This document shows, in pieces, positions 31,743 to 43,625 of a stretch of 64,000 nt of DNA. The notes beneath the pieces are model-generated. The model was given only the letters and a program-made list of their open reading frames with translations. It searched no databases and had not been told where the DNA came from. Position 1 is the first letter of the stretch. Each line of letters opens with the position of its first letter. The position numbers and the translations under genes were made by a program. Origin of the DNA: Romanomermis culicivorax (Eukaryota; Nematoda; Enoplea; Mermithida; Mermithidae); the NCBI GenBank assembly GCA_963922205.1, contig CAWUHX010000004.1:620001-684000 (forward strand), given 5' to 3'.

Positions 31743-33427
31743 GCCACATGTCCGTGAAGCACATTTTGGCGGAAGTTTATAGCTAAAGGGCGTACTGTAG
31801 CCCGCCTGCAGAAAAGAAATAAAACGAAACATAAAATGAATGAACAAATATAAAAACGAAAATAAAATGCATCTGCAGAGAATAATAAACAAAACGAACG
31901 GAAAACAAATGAGTTGTAAACAAAGCATGACGAAAAATGAAATATCAACATGATGTTGATCATGTGACGTTGGGGAAATTGAGCAGCACGTGACACTTCA
32001 TTCACGGCTTGTGTGCCCAATTTGTTAGCAGCGACAAATAAAAGAGACTAAACTAAAAAAAGCCATAAAGCCACGTTTGAAATTTGGTGATGGTGCCAAA
32101 ATGTGTGACAACCGGCATCCACCAGATCGAAAAAGAGGACCGAATGGGCCATGTGCCAAACCGCCTATCACGCCCAATCTCAATTTTTTATCCTAAAGAT
32201 AACTTGTTTGAAATTTCGTCATTTTGAGAATCTGTTCTGATACTTCGCTTAATTGAGTCTCGCTGTTGTGTGTTTCACTGAGAGTGAAACCGACGGTTTG
32301 GTGCATGAACTATTTGGTCTGCGATTTCGATCTAGTGGATCCTGGTTGTCACACATTTTCGTATTAATCGCCATTTTTTAGAATTATGGTTGTATGTCAT
32401 ATGTTTTCATGATATCATAGCTTTTTATTCTGGTTTGCTTATTATTAACACATCAACACGCATGTTTTTTGTTGTTTTCCTCCCTTTTATATTCTTATTT
32501 TGAGCCACTTTTTGTTTAATCTTTTTATGTTGTGTAGTTTTGTTCTATTATTCACCAACTTTTTATTGCATTATTTTACTTCTCGTTTCTTTATTATTTT
32601 TTTGTTCTGCCTTTACTGCTTAATTATTTTATTTTCATTTTATTTGTTTATTCGATCAATTTGATTTTTTTTTGCAAATTTTTCCTTTGTTTTTTCAAAC
32701 GTTTTTCTGACAGATATGTTTCTGTGATAGCCGAATGGTCCGTTCGTGTGTGTATCTACCGTAACTGCAGCACAGAAGCATGTAAAACTTAGATAGCCAA
32801 ATGCAACGAAAGATTGAGTCTCAACATAACTAATTTGCATATTTATTATAAAAATGTTGTGTGCGCTTACCCTAACGCGAAGAACTTTCTGGTATTCGCT
32901 CTTTTCAGACAAACTGTATTAAGTTTCGCTGTATTGGGGGACACGCCACACCAAACATGAGATTTTCAGGTAGGACCAACTTTTTACTTCTCGCAACTAT
33001 GTTTAGTCTTCTCCTAAATTGTGACTTAAATTTTTGAACTACAAAATTATATACATTAAATTTTCCCAAAAAAATAAATTTCGTTAAAAACACATTTTTC
33101 AGTATGTTTCCAACGAGAAATTTTTTTTGTGCCATTGCTCACAAAATCTTTCGGCCTCTCTGGCAGTTGGCACAAAAAAAATACACTGCACTGAAGGGTG
33201 CTGCAGGCAACGCAAAAAATTCACACACCGTGCTTCATGGTGCGCTGATGCAATTCCAAGGCCATATCAACATATTCGAGTACATAATGATAGGGCATGC
33301 TAAACAATAAACGCTAAACAAACAACCATCAAGCGATGCTAACCGCGAGAAATGTTTACAAAGTAACTGAGTGAAAAAAATTCTGATTTAAAAAAAGACA
33401 AAGAACGTTTCTCGATGTTGCAATACT
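31743..33427. other. Intergenic, nothing recognised
   Basis: AT-rich with a T-rich section at 32400-32700. Short frames show no family features. Confidence 0.35.
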
Positions 33428-33908
33428 TTACGTAGATGGGTTTTCTTTGCAGGAAAGATGAATCCATTCATTTATCAAGTCGTCTCGAGAACGGTGATGC
33501 CTGTCGATAATGACCAATAATCTTTTTTGCCTACACAAACGTTTTATCGGCTCGTTTTGTAAAAATGACTCGTACACTAGCCCAGGAATGGATAATTGAC
33601 ATAAATTTGGCAAATTTTCCACCAAGTAGATTAAATTGTCGACGTCGATCATTCTCCTAGAACGACTAATGAAGCGGTCGCGTAATTGCAAATATTGCAG
33701 CTTGGGCGCTTTCAGGGGCAATTTTCGCATTTTTTCATCATCATGCAGGAAGTCGACGCAGACAAAACGTAAATTTGGACACTGATCCAAGATGAACTCG
33801 AATGCTGCTGGGGAAACTGATTGAGTATCAAACAAATCTATGCCTTCCAACGAAGACCTACAACGTATCATTTTCAAAACTGTAGAGTCCTTTGCCGACC
33901 AATGCAGA
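33428..33908 (-). CDS. F-box/LRR gene copy C, exon 2
   Basis: Acceptor TTTTCTTTTAG (reverse complement of 33909-33919). The exon reads LHWSAKDSTVLKMIRCRSSL, FILDQCPNLRFVCVDFLH, KAPKLQYLQLRDRF, VENLPNLCQLSIPGLV and ends NEWIHLSCKENPST with TAG. It encodes the last LRR-like repeats and C-terminus. It is complete relative to copy B. Confidence 0.75.
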
Positions 33909-34252
33909 CTAAAAGAAAATTCAGGAATTAAATTAATTTCTCAAAAAAACGAGACCTTCCCCGCCAACATAACCAGCATTTTACCAAGTCGGAAATAGGA
34001 ACAAAAATCGAATTTCATTATCATGGTTTTCAGCATGTAAAATATCCATAACAGTGAAATTAAATCCACCAGAAAACTATGAGATAGAAAATGTTGCTCC
34101 AACTTGAGAACATTATGTTGGAATCATTGGACGAAAATCAATTCCAAATAGGTATGAGTTTATTCAAAAACTCCAAGGCTCTACAAAGTTTACCTGTTTT
34201 GTGGCTTCAAGCAGATACCCTTACTAGTATAATCAGCATAAAGGGAACTTAC

Positions 34253-35406
34253 AATTTCAATTTCCGTAACTCGGCCACCTTCGGTAGATCGAAGAAGCCA
34301 AAACAAGGTAAGACGAAGTACTTTAAATTCACCATTTTCGATAATTCGTTGTACATAAACGACTGTACTTTACCTGCCGGCTTAAAGCAAGTTGTGAAAA
34401 TTTCAATTTGATCATAAAGTGGAAATTTGTCGAAAACAATGCGATAAAACGCCAAATCACCATCCAATGGTTTCAAAGAAAGTTCTTTCAACAGGGGACT
34501 ACGAGCTAATAGAAAGGCGACGAATTTTGCGTGACTTTCGAAGCTATGGCAGGAAACCTGAATATTTTGCAAAGAAACGAAATATAAATCGTTTATAATT
34601 CTGTGATGAGATAAATCGGAATTTTCTTCGAGATGCCTGATGGTATGATGAACATCCAACGACAAGGTTTTCAATTTTGGCAACCTCATCAACTTTTTGA
34701 TCAGCTGAACATTATTATGTGATACGTAACCAATATCCAAGCTTTCTAAATTCAAATTAACATCCAACAGTGCATACAATTGTTCATATTCTGGACTCTG
34801 CATTCTTCCATCAGATTTCAATGAAAAATGAGTCAAATTTCGACACGATAAATCAATCCAATAATCACGAAATTGACAAATCTCCAATTTCGTCAAGGCG
34901 GAATGGCTAAAAATGAATTTATTTATGCTCTCTCGTAATTTATGATTGGATGATTTTGTTTCGCTTATATACGCACTAAGTTGCCGCAAATTGTGAGAAT
35001 TTTCGACGAAAATCAATGCATTTTCCCAGCCGAACATTTCAATAAAAATTGAATCAATTTCCAAACATGTCAATTTTTGTAAACTAGGAAGAAGGATGAG
35101 GAAATTTTTTTTAAAATCCTCAAATATAAATGTATCAGGCGGAACCGAGTTCATTTTCTTCCAGAGCATGAAAGGCATGACGTTATACAAATTTTTTAAA
35201 CGACGCAGACCGGAACAATATGCTTGAATTTTTCCCAGAATTTTTGTCCAGGAATCAGTAAACATTCGACCAAAATCAACGCATTTCGACCGATGCAATG
35301 CCAATTCGACACAACTTTTGAAAGTTGGACTTATTCGCTCGGCTATGCATAATTCTTCGAAATTGAAATATTTTAAGGTTTCGGTAATAATGACAACGTC
35401 GTCCAT
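34253..35406 (-). CDS. F-box/LRR protein copy C, exon 1 (apparently intact gene)
   Basis: Starts MDDVVIITETLKYFNFEELC, a complete F-box at residues 1-50, then LRR-like repeats (for example LNLESLDIGYVSHNNVQLI and LPKLKTLSLDV). The donor GTAAGT (reverse complement of 34247-34252) overlaps a TAA that would end the unspliced frame. Spliced with 33428-33908 through a 344-bp intron it gives 544 residues without interruption. It is the only copy in the window with both exons whole, so it is the best candidate for a working SCF-type substrate adaptor. The target is unknown. Confidence 0.8.
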
Positions 35407-35449
35407 ATTAATAACGTGATCGGTGGAGATTCTGACTATCTAAACAAAA

Positions 35450-36118
35450 AGAAAGGACTTTTCTGCAGATTACAATGATGAAGGAATGAAATAAAAGTCA
35501 AAAATGAATAAAAATGATCAAAAAAGAAAAATGAATAAAAAATAAACAATAAAAGAAAAAAGAAGTAAAAAAAGAAGACATAAAATCAAAAATCGAAAAA
35601 TAAAAAACGAAAAAAGGAATAAAAAAAACAAATAGAAAGAAAAAACGTAGAATCAGAAATGAAAACAATAAAAAAAATAATAAAAACGAAAAAAGGGGTA
35701 AAAATGAATAAAAATGAAAAATATAAAACTTAAAATCAAAAACGGAACAAGGAACAAAAGGAAACAAGAAGAAAAATTAAACATAAATAAAAATAAAAAA
35801 TGGAAATTTTAAATCTAAAACGGAAAAGAATAATATAATAATAGTACCACTTCAATGTTCCACTATAACTATCAATTGAACAACATGTGAACATTCCAGT
35901 ATAGCCACTGTCTCAATATAGCCACAGAGGAAACGACAAAAATAAAAAATGGACATATGCACAAAGTACAGAGAAAAATAGTGTAGATTTTGAGACCTGA
36001 TGCATATGGAAAATGACTGAACATTTAGAAAAAATTATAAAAAAAAATAAAAAAGGAGAAAAAAAGAAACAATTGAGTTAAAAAACGAGTAGAAGAAAAA
36101 TTCACATAAATTGGAGAA
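35450..36118. repeat. A-rich low-complexity tract upstream of copy C
   Basis: Plus-strand A/G-rich sequence equivalent to the tracts beside copies A, B and D. It ends in a short unique part (35840-35940). Confidence 0.55.
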
Positions 36119-36120
36119 AA

Positions 36121-36183
36121 AAAATTTTATACAGATCAGTTAAGCATACCTACAGTATGCTTAACTGATCTGTATAAAATTTT
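36121..36183. repeat. Perfect palindrome, 29-bp arms
   Basis: 36121-36149 and 36155-36183 are exact reverse complements around the loop CTACA. The arm contains TATACAGATCAGTTAAGCAT. It marks the point where the adjacent hAT fragment folds back on itself. Confidence 0.9.
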
Positions 36184-36696
36184 ATTATTGTCGTCTCATT
36201 TATATTTCGAAATTTCGAGCTAAGAAAATTAAAAAGCTTACCGTAACAACAAAATCAGTTATTAAACTCAATCATGTTTTATAACATTTTGATGATGATA
36301 TGGATCAATGGATGTCACCCCGTATGGGCGGAGTGCACTCCACAAAAGATTTAGTGTCTACTTTTTTGTGAGCAAATTATAGCAAAGTTGACTCATGTGC
36401 TAATTGAGTGGTTGCAAGATGGATACAAAGGATATCGATTGATTTATATTACATCTTTTGAGTACGAAATGTATCATAAAAATACGACTTTTTTCTACTT
36501 TGTAGTGAAGTCAATTCAACTCAATTAATAGTTTTGTTGATTTAGATAGACATCAATACATGCCTAGAACATCGACTAATGTGAAAAAACACTTTCCCAA
36601 TGATTTTGGAAAAAAAACCAAAAAACCAGAGATTTTCCAATGTTTTGGTTTTTTTAGAAAACCAAAAACCAAAAAACCAAAGCCTTGCCAACCCTG
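36155..36696. mobile_element. Truncated hAT fragment related to 37551-38110
   Basis: Reverse complement of the left part of the nested hAT element, with about 500 bp of close similarity. It ends in CCAAAAACC runs and GCCTTGCCAACCCTG at 36696, the hAT terminus. The other end is missing. Non-coding. Confidence 0.75.
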
Positions 36697-37475
36697 CTGG
36701 GAAATAAAAGGTGAAATTGTGAAAACATTCATTTTCCAGCATTCTAGAATATTGAAAGCCTGAAAAATTTTCGGCGCTACGCGCTGAACACATTACTATA
36801 GTCTAGTTATATTAATCATTTTATTTTCTCTCCAAATATCAAAAAATTGGGTTTTAAATGCCTAAAACTGACGCGGATCAAATGAAATCACAAGAAAAAT
36901 ATAGTCTGTTTTTTGTTAATTGCTTCCAAATAGAGAAGTGACACAAATCAGTACTGTCGTCAAAAATGTTTACATAAAGCTCTCGCTGTAAAACTTTTCG
37001 CTCGAAATATTGTTAAAGGTAGATCAGTATGTCCACAAAGTTCCAGAATCCAGTCCTATATGATTTATTGTTTATCAGAAAATCGTGAAAATCTGAAATA
37101 CTACTTGCTTTTCACTTGCATTATTTAGAAGCATTTCACGAAAAACACACTGTAGTTTGCGATGGTTTTTCCGATAAATTCGAGCAAATTTATCTATTTC
37201 AGAGTGAGCAACCAAATTTTTTTCCCAGGTTGCACAGTGCAACCTGGCCTGTGCAAAAAAAACCCTGGTCCGATCCACTATTTTTTCCGCATTTGCATTC
37301 AGTGTTGCCAGATGCGGCTATTTCCCGCCATTTTCGCGGTTTTCAGTCCCCTCTGGCGGTTTTTGTGGTGGTTTGACTATTTGGCTGTTTTTGGGGTTTT
37401 CAATTTTTTGATTACCGCATGAACGCAAGATCAGGGTTGGCGGGCATTGGGTTTGTGGGTTGATGGATTTCTTTG
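36697..37475. other. Old repeats, no gene
   Basis: Includes a GGCGCTACGCGCTG dyad (36769) with downstream sequence shared with 56400-56500, and a GCAACC/GGTTGC hairpin near 37235. No supported gene. Confidence 0.4.
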
Positions 37476-37550
37476 GGCAGTGTCTATTAGCCGGATACGG
37501 CGAATATAATATTTTATATTTGCAGTATACTGTTAATAGTGCCTGCTATA

Positions 37551-39193
37551 CAGGGTTAGCAAGGCTTTGGTTTTTTGGTTTTTTTAAAAAACCAAAAAAA
37601 TTGGAAAATCACTGGTTTTTTGGTTTTTTTGGTTTTTTTTCCAAAATCATTGGGAAACTGTTTTTTCACATTAGTCGATCTTCTAGGCATGTATTGGTGT
37701 CTATCTAAATCAACAAAACAATTAATTTAGTTGAATTGACTTCATTACAAAGTAGAAAAAAGTCGTATTTTTATGATACATTTCATACTCAAAAGATGTA
37801 ATATAAATCAATCGATATTGTTTGTATCCATCTTGCAACCACACATTTAGTATATGAGTCAACTTTGCTAGAATTCGCTCACAAAAAAGTAGACACTAAA
37901 TCTTTCGTGGAGTGTACTCCGACCATACGGGGTGACATCCATTGATCCATATCATCTTCAAAATGTTATAAAATATGATTCAGTTTAATATACTGAATTT
38001 ATTGTTACAGTAAGCTTTTTAATTTTCTTAGCTCGAAATTTCAGAATATAAATGAGACAACAATAATAAAATTTTATACAGATCATTTGAGCATACTGTA
38101 GGTTAACAAAGAGAAGAGCTTTTGAGTGGCTCATTTTTACATGACTTGACGTTGCTACTAAGTAGAAAAAATCGTACAAAAATATGTATCTATCATGCAA
38201 GCGAGAATTGTATATATATAATGAGACCCATTTGCTGTAGTTATAGCTCGCAGACAGGTTTGAAAAGCAGAAATTTGGAAACATCTGTAATGTCTATGTG
38301 TGACCTTCAACTGCAGTTTGTAATATTAATAACATATGTAATAATCTATCAATTTAAAACCCTCTTATCGAAAACGGTATACCTGAAAATTGTGTCATTT
38401 CAACTTCTCTGTGCATATGTATATATGTGATGCATTGATACAATTCTGTAGTTGATTTCTTTTGAGTTTTGATTAGGTACATTGTGTATTGTATATTTCT
38501 CTTTATTTGTAATTTTTCATCTTTTCCTTGAATTTGCCTCTTACATATCACATGCTCTGTTCCATTTTTACTTTTCTTGTGTTCTTCACTCATAGTTCCT
38601 TTTTTATGTGCCCACTAATACTGTATTTCTATTGCTAAATAGGGATTTCCTATAGCATAAAATAATGACACTTCTGATAAGATTAATACTTCTAGCTGTC
38701 ATTTTACAGCTCCCTAACTAGTCTTAGATGATACAGGGAGCTTCCAGCACTTTTTTACATAGTTATTTTGATGTAGCAAACATTCTAAAGAATTAAACCA
38801 GAAAAAAACCACTAAAAAACCAAAAAACCAAAAAGTCGAAATTTCAAAAGTTTGGTTTTTTCCAACCCTGCTAATGGTTCCTTTCTTATGTTCCCACTAT
38901 TACTGTATTTCTATTGCTAAATAGGGATTTCTTATAAGCATAAAATAATGACACTTCTGATAAGATTAATATTTCTAGCTGCCATTTGACGGCTCCCTAA
39001 CTAGTCTTAGATGATACAGGGAGCTTCCAGCAGTTTTTTACATAGTTATTTTGATGTACCAAACATTCTAAAGAATTAAACCAGAAAAAAAACATTAAAA
39101 AACCATAGAAAAACCAAAAAACCATTAAAAAACCATAAAAAACCAAAAAACCAAAAAGTCGAAATTTCAAAAGTTTGGTTTTTGCCAACCCTG
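37551..39193. mobile_element. hAT element nested in the left MULE repeat
   Basis: Starts CAGGGTTAGCAAGGC and ends TTTGCCAACCCTG. Perfect 8-bp target duplication CTGCTATA at 37543-37550 and 39194-39201. The right MULE repeat has the intact site without the element. Length 1643 bp, no transposase. The ends are rich in AAAACCAAAAAACC words. Confidence 0.9.
38594..39193. repeat. Tandem duplication of the hAT right end
   Basis: About 38594-38875 and 38876-39193 are near-identical direct copies, sharing for example GGGATTTCYTATA and GATGATACAGGGAGCTTCCA. Each ends in CCAACCCTGCT, so the element has two consecutive right termini. Confidence 0.8.
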
Positions 39194-39583
39194 CTGCTAT
39201 ATAAGACCTACTATTAGCCGTACGAAAAGTACAGTATATCTCATCTCACTAATTTTTCATTGATATTTCCATCTTGCAGATCAGATTGCATATTTGTCAG
39301 CTTTTGCCTATTCAGCCTGGCACATTGCATACAGTTTATATTTTCATAATTATCCTAATTTGTGAACAAATTTGTTGAAATCCATTCGATTTACATGGTA
39401 AACTGCTCGATATCAATATATGAGGAAACTTTTGTGCACAATATAGCTTAATTTTTCGATGATTCTCAGGATGGATTGTTATGTACAAGCCATTGAACTT
39501 CATAATTTGCACAAAACCGCCATTTTGTTTTTTCAAATGTTTGGTTGGTGGAGATGGATAATCGCTGTTGAAAAATAGTCGGA

Positions 39584-39865
39584 TCAAATACTTTGCCTCT
39601 CTGTCAAACCCTTTACATTACCCATGATCTTACGCTGTTTTCTAAAAGAAAGTAACTGATCTGGTGAGTCTTGATCATTTTTGAGCTCGGAAGCCTCATT
39701 AAAATCATCAGATCTCGTCTCAACATTGTGGTTTGACATTGATGGTAAAAGATTACTCATGATGCTTCCAGTTTTCGACATGCTAACATCAGTTTCTGCA
39801 TTTGCTGTTTCCAAATCGAGGCTTTTTTCCACCAGTTCATCAGTTTTTGAAATAACCATCGACAT
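39584..39865 (-). pseudogene. Possible C-terminal tail of the MULE transposase
   Basis: A 93-residue minus-strand frame downstream of the SWIM finger, Ser/Asp/Glu-rich, ending with SFRKQRKIMG. It has no domain. Its position suggests the transposase tail; evidence is weak. Confidence 0.35.
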
Positions 39866-40136
39866 AGGCTCAGATGTATTCAGGCTATTGAAAGATTTTT
39901 TTACTGTTCATATTGCTTTTCAAATTCTGTGAAACTTAATTTGCTGCAGACGTCACAAACTCACTGGGCTAGTTTCAACATTTTGTTGTATTTTTCATTT
40001 ACAGACAAAATTCCATTTTTTGAACTATCTATTGCGATAGAATTTTCGAGAATTTTTTCCAACAATGGATCATGACTGAAGTTATCAGGAACAGACATAA
40101 GGAATTTAAACCGTTGGAAAGGTTGTGAAATAAGGT

Positions 40137-42344
40137 TCAAATCAAATATTTCTGAATTTTCCGAATTTCAAACAGCCATAATGTGACGACAAGGCAACTA
40201 AAAATGGCAGAAAAATTCACAAGAACATTTGCGATCCTGTATAATGGTATATTTGGAGTCAAGATCCGTTTTGGAAACATTAGTCGCTCCATCATTGTTG
40301 ATGATCTGAAATTTTCGAAGGTATATTTTGCACTGAGCTTAGAAGCAGCAAAATTGGTGAAATGTTTGAACAGAAATTCTTTTTGTTCTAATGAAGGAAT
40401 GTTGGGAATAATTTTGCCTTTACATTTTTCCACGTATTCCCGATGCTTTACATTGAACGTATGCATAGAAATAAATTTTATCAGATTTTTGATGCATAAC
40501 GACATCCGCAAATACAGATTTATTACGTCTTTGATATGTTTATTTTGTGCTTCAATCTGATTAGTATCATTAATTCCAAAATTTGTGAGATTTTTCCGAA
40601 AGACATACAAGCCCACATTTCCTTACAACTCATCCAGTTAGATGTGAAAATTTCTTTGAAATGACTTGGGATTAATTTATCATTCAGGAGCTCAGTCCAA
40701 CTGTCATCAAAGATGTCAAACTTTCTAGCGTGTAATAGTCTTTTCAGCAACGTGAATGCACATTCTTTGATATTCTGTAAAGTCAAATTAGACTTGCCTA
40801 TCTCACATGACTCTCTAGGGGTAAACTTCATTTTCCGAACAATCTCCTGAAAATTTCGCTCGAAATGAACCATACTTAGTAAAACAGTTGCATTCTGGAA
40901 AGTGTTCTGAGCCGCCTTAACGGACTCAAAATATTTGTCCAAAACAACAATTTTAGTTTTGTCTATGCTATCCTGATTACTGATTTTAAACTGTTCGAAA
41001 CAAGATGTCACTAGATATTCAGTCTCCGAGCTCAAAAATGCTGCAGCAACAATGCGACTGATACGATTCTTATCTAGCGCAGTGAATAAAAAAAGAACAT
41101 AGTTGATGTTGTTTAAACGTTAAGTTCCATCTACTTCAACTAATTCTGGAAATTCAATAAACCATTGACGCATGTTGAGGCAACCTTTCCCCCTACTCGG
41201 GGCTTCAGTAAAAGTTAGGCTCGGTCTAGGACTTGAACCCAGGACCTTGCGGCTACTGTCCGCACGCTCTAACCAACGGAGCAACGGGAAAGGTGCTCTC
41301 TTTTTTTGCAACAATTCGTAGTTGAGGTGGTTGTTGTGACCACTCTCAACATCCCTCCGCTGTCGAGTTTGATGGACCGTCAAGGGCCACCAGTGTTGAG
41401 GTGACCTGTTCCCGCTACTCGGGGCTTCAGTAAAAGTTAGGCTCGGTCTGGGACTTGAACCCAGGACCTTGCGGCTACCGTCCACATGCTCTAATCAACT
41501 GAGCCAACCCAGCAACGGGAAAGGTGCTCTCTTTTTTTGCAACAATTCGTAGTTGAGGTGGTTGCTGTGACCACTCTCAACATCTCTCCGCCGTTTGAAA
41601 AACTAGTTTGAAAAAAGATTATATCCACAACATTCGATTGTGGGTCTGATATAACCTTGAGATACGGGCCTGGATCAGTCTTTTTCACATTTTCAAGAAA
41701 AGTAAATGGTTTTTAGAAACTTCGTTGGCTTTCTCAGAACTGCGAGCAGCATCTATGATGTTTCTAATATTATGATTAGTCACCTGTTTACCTTCAGTGG
41801 AGCGAATTTCCTCAGCAATTAATTTTACATTAGCTCCCAACTGGGCTGCTTTCATAATGAAATCTCTTGCATCTCTGTCTAATCTTCTTTTATGTTGGAA
41901 ATGAGACAATAATTCTTCAGAAACTTCGTGATTATGTTTAAAATTTGAGCGGGTGACTTTCAGTTTATTTTCTGCATTACTGAAATTAATATTCAAAGGA
42001 CAGCTACACCCCACAGCTCCGAAATGACTTTGATTGGGTCGTAGACCTATGGCAGTTGCCCTACAATGAATACCATTCCTGCAAACTAGAACAAGCTTTG
42101 AAAAAACAAATTTCTTCTCATCGTTGTGAAAACGTTTACTGGACTCGATTGAAAATGACTGAATAGTTTCACTTTCTAGCTGTTCGATGGCTTTGGCGAG
42201 ATCTTGGAAGCAACCAAAAACCGAACCAGCTACTAAAGCTTTCGAAGCATTTACAGTTGACAGGTCAATGATCTTCGGATGCAGCATTTTGTGCAAATTA
42301 TGAAGTTCAATGACTTGTACATAACAATCCATCCTGAAAATCAT
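40137..42344 (-). pseudogene. Decayed MULE transposase
   Basis: In coding order from 42344 to lower coordinates: an N-terminal FAR1-like zinc domain (CRNGIHCRATAIGLRPNQ, GCSCPLNI, then FKHNHEVSEELLSHF); a frame change near 41690; interruption by SINEs; MRQWFIEFPELVEVDGT with a stop near 41120; a MULE core around IVVLDKYFESVKA and ATVLLSMVHFERNF; FGINDTNQIEAQNKHIK; and a SWIM zinc finger (CSC ... LPCRHIMA, about 40160-40260) containing a stop. Domain order FAR1-MULE-SWIM is diagnostic. Several stops and frameshifts make it non-functional. Confidence 0.8.
41174..41592 (-). mobile_element. tRNA-derived SINE doublet inside the MULE transposase
   Basis: Read on the minus strand, two tRNA-like heads (41441-41510 and 41221-41285) carry an A box (TGGCTCAGTTGATTAGAGC) and a B box (GGGTTCAAGTCC). 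Both are followed by the same body (CTAACTTTTACTGAAGCCCC) and tail (ACCTCAACTACGAATTGTTG). They interrupt the transposase frame between FQTSFSN and MRQWFIEF. RNA polymerase III promoters are therefore present, but these are not tRNA genes. Confidence 0.75.
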
Positions 42345-42615
42345 CGAAAAATTATGCTATATTGTGCGCAAAAGTTTCCTCATATATTGATATCGACCAG
42401 TTTATCATGTAAATCTAATGGATTTTAACAAATTTGTACACAAATTAGGATAATTATGAAAATATAAACTGTATGCAATGTGCCAGGCTGAATAGGTAAC
42501 AGCTGACAAATATGCAATCTGATCCACTAGATGTAAATATCGATAAAAAATTAGTAAGATGAGATATACTGTACTTTTCGTACGGCTAATAGTAGGTCTT
42601 ATATAGCAGGCACTA

Positions 42616-43564
42616 CCCTTAAACGGTCAATAGGGTCAAATTTGACCCGACCCAAAAAAGATCGAAGAATCATCATGTACCATGATTCTCCGATCTTTCG
42701 GATGATTCTTATGGTTTAACGCTTCACCAGAGGTAGAGGATGTTGAAAAATCAGTTAAGGAGGGACCCCCCCCAACTCGGCCAACCCTGTACCCAAAATC
42801 ATTTCCCCCCAACCCCCCCCCGCAGTTTGGAAAAAATTAAAAAACTGCTATTTCTGGCCATATTGTAGCCTTTGAGGGATATAGAAGTTGTCCGCCTGGG
42901 GTAAAAAAGGACGAAGAATGTCGAGAGACAAGCGTCAATACTTATACACCTCGCCTCAGGTCAGAAAACCAACGAACGTCAAGTTTCCGCGCGCAGCGCC
43001 GAAAAATGAAAAACGCAAAACATTTTCAAAACCGGAAAAATTTCCGACGCTCGTCAATTTCTCAGCGAAAACTGATTCAATTCACTCGCGGTTTGTTTTA
43101 AAAGATGCACGAGAGTTTCTAGTTTCTAAATATATAATTTTATCTTCGCTCCTCCGGTGAAATACACCGCGCAAAACCGCGCGAAAAGATAAAAAAAAAA
43201 TTTTTTTTCGGCGTCGCCACAAAAAAAAATTTATGTTTCGCTCGCTTTTTTTCGCTAAAAGCGAGCGATTCCTATGTTCTCCGTATTTTATTCAGGAAGG
43301 GCGTACCTGATTTAGTAAGGTACGACCTTCGTCAACCTTATCTTTTGAGGAGGGGGGCCGCAAAGCGACCGGACGAAAAAATTTTTTTTCCGAACTTTGA
43401 CGACGAATTTCGGGTCTTTTCTACAGTAATTTTAGCGACTTTGACACATTTGTAGAAAGCGCAAAAACGTGCGAATCAGATAAAGAAAAGACACAGAATT
43501 TCATGCAATTTCATGTTATTTAATTTTAAAAAAAGTGTACATTTTTTGCATGACCGTTCAAGGG
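42616..43564. mobile_element. piggyBac-like non-autonomous element in the right MULE repeat
   Basis: Ends CCCTTAAACGGTCA and TGACCGTTCAAGGG, followed by TTAA at 43565-43568. The left MULE repeat shows the empty target ...CTATTAACAG. TTAA is expected on both sides, but the left copy is missing. A GGGTCAAATTTGACCC palindrome (42633-42648) follows the left end, as in many piggyBac-like elements. It contains a C/G-tract repeat (42760-42835) and a small 90-residue frame without family. Confidence 0.7.
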
Positions 43565-43625
43565 TTAACAGTATACTGCAAATATAAAATATTATATTCG
43601 CCGTATCCGGCTAATAGACACTGCC

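Larger units (their letters stand above)
37476..43625 (-). mobile_element. Mutator-like (MULE) transposon, heavily nested
   Basis: Outer ends GGCAGTGTCTATTAGCCGG at 37476 and the inverse ending at 43625. The long inverted repeats are 37476-37550 plus 39194-39515 on the left and 42288-42615 plus 43565-43625 on the right, about 390 bp each once later insertions are removed. They are highly similar. The minus-strand interior encodes a decayed MULE transposase, whose start lies inside the right repeat. No 8-10 bp target duplication is recognisable. Insertions: hAT (37551-39193), SINE doublet (41174-41592), piggyBac-like (42616-43564). Confidence 0.8.

Noticed and set aside
41221-41510. tRNA-like A and B boxes as tRNA genes (also 58881-58957 and 59150-59227)
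   Set aside because: The heads are followed by shared non-tRNA bodies, occur as doublets and interrupt other elements, so they are SINEs.
43239-43267. CGCTCGCTTTT/AAAAGCGAGCG hairpin as a bacterial-type terminator
   Set aside because: The context is a eukaryotic transposon and no bacterial gene precedes it.
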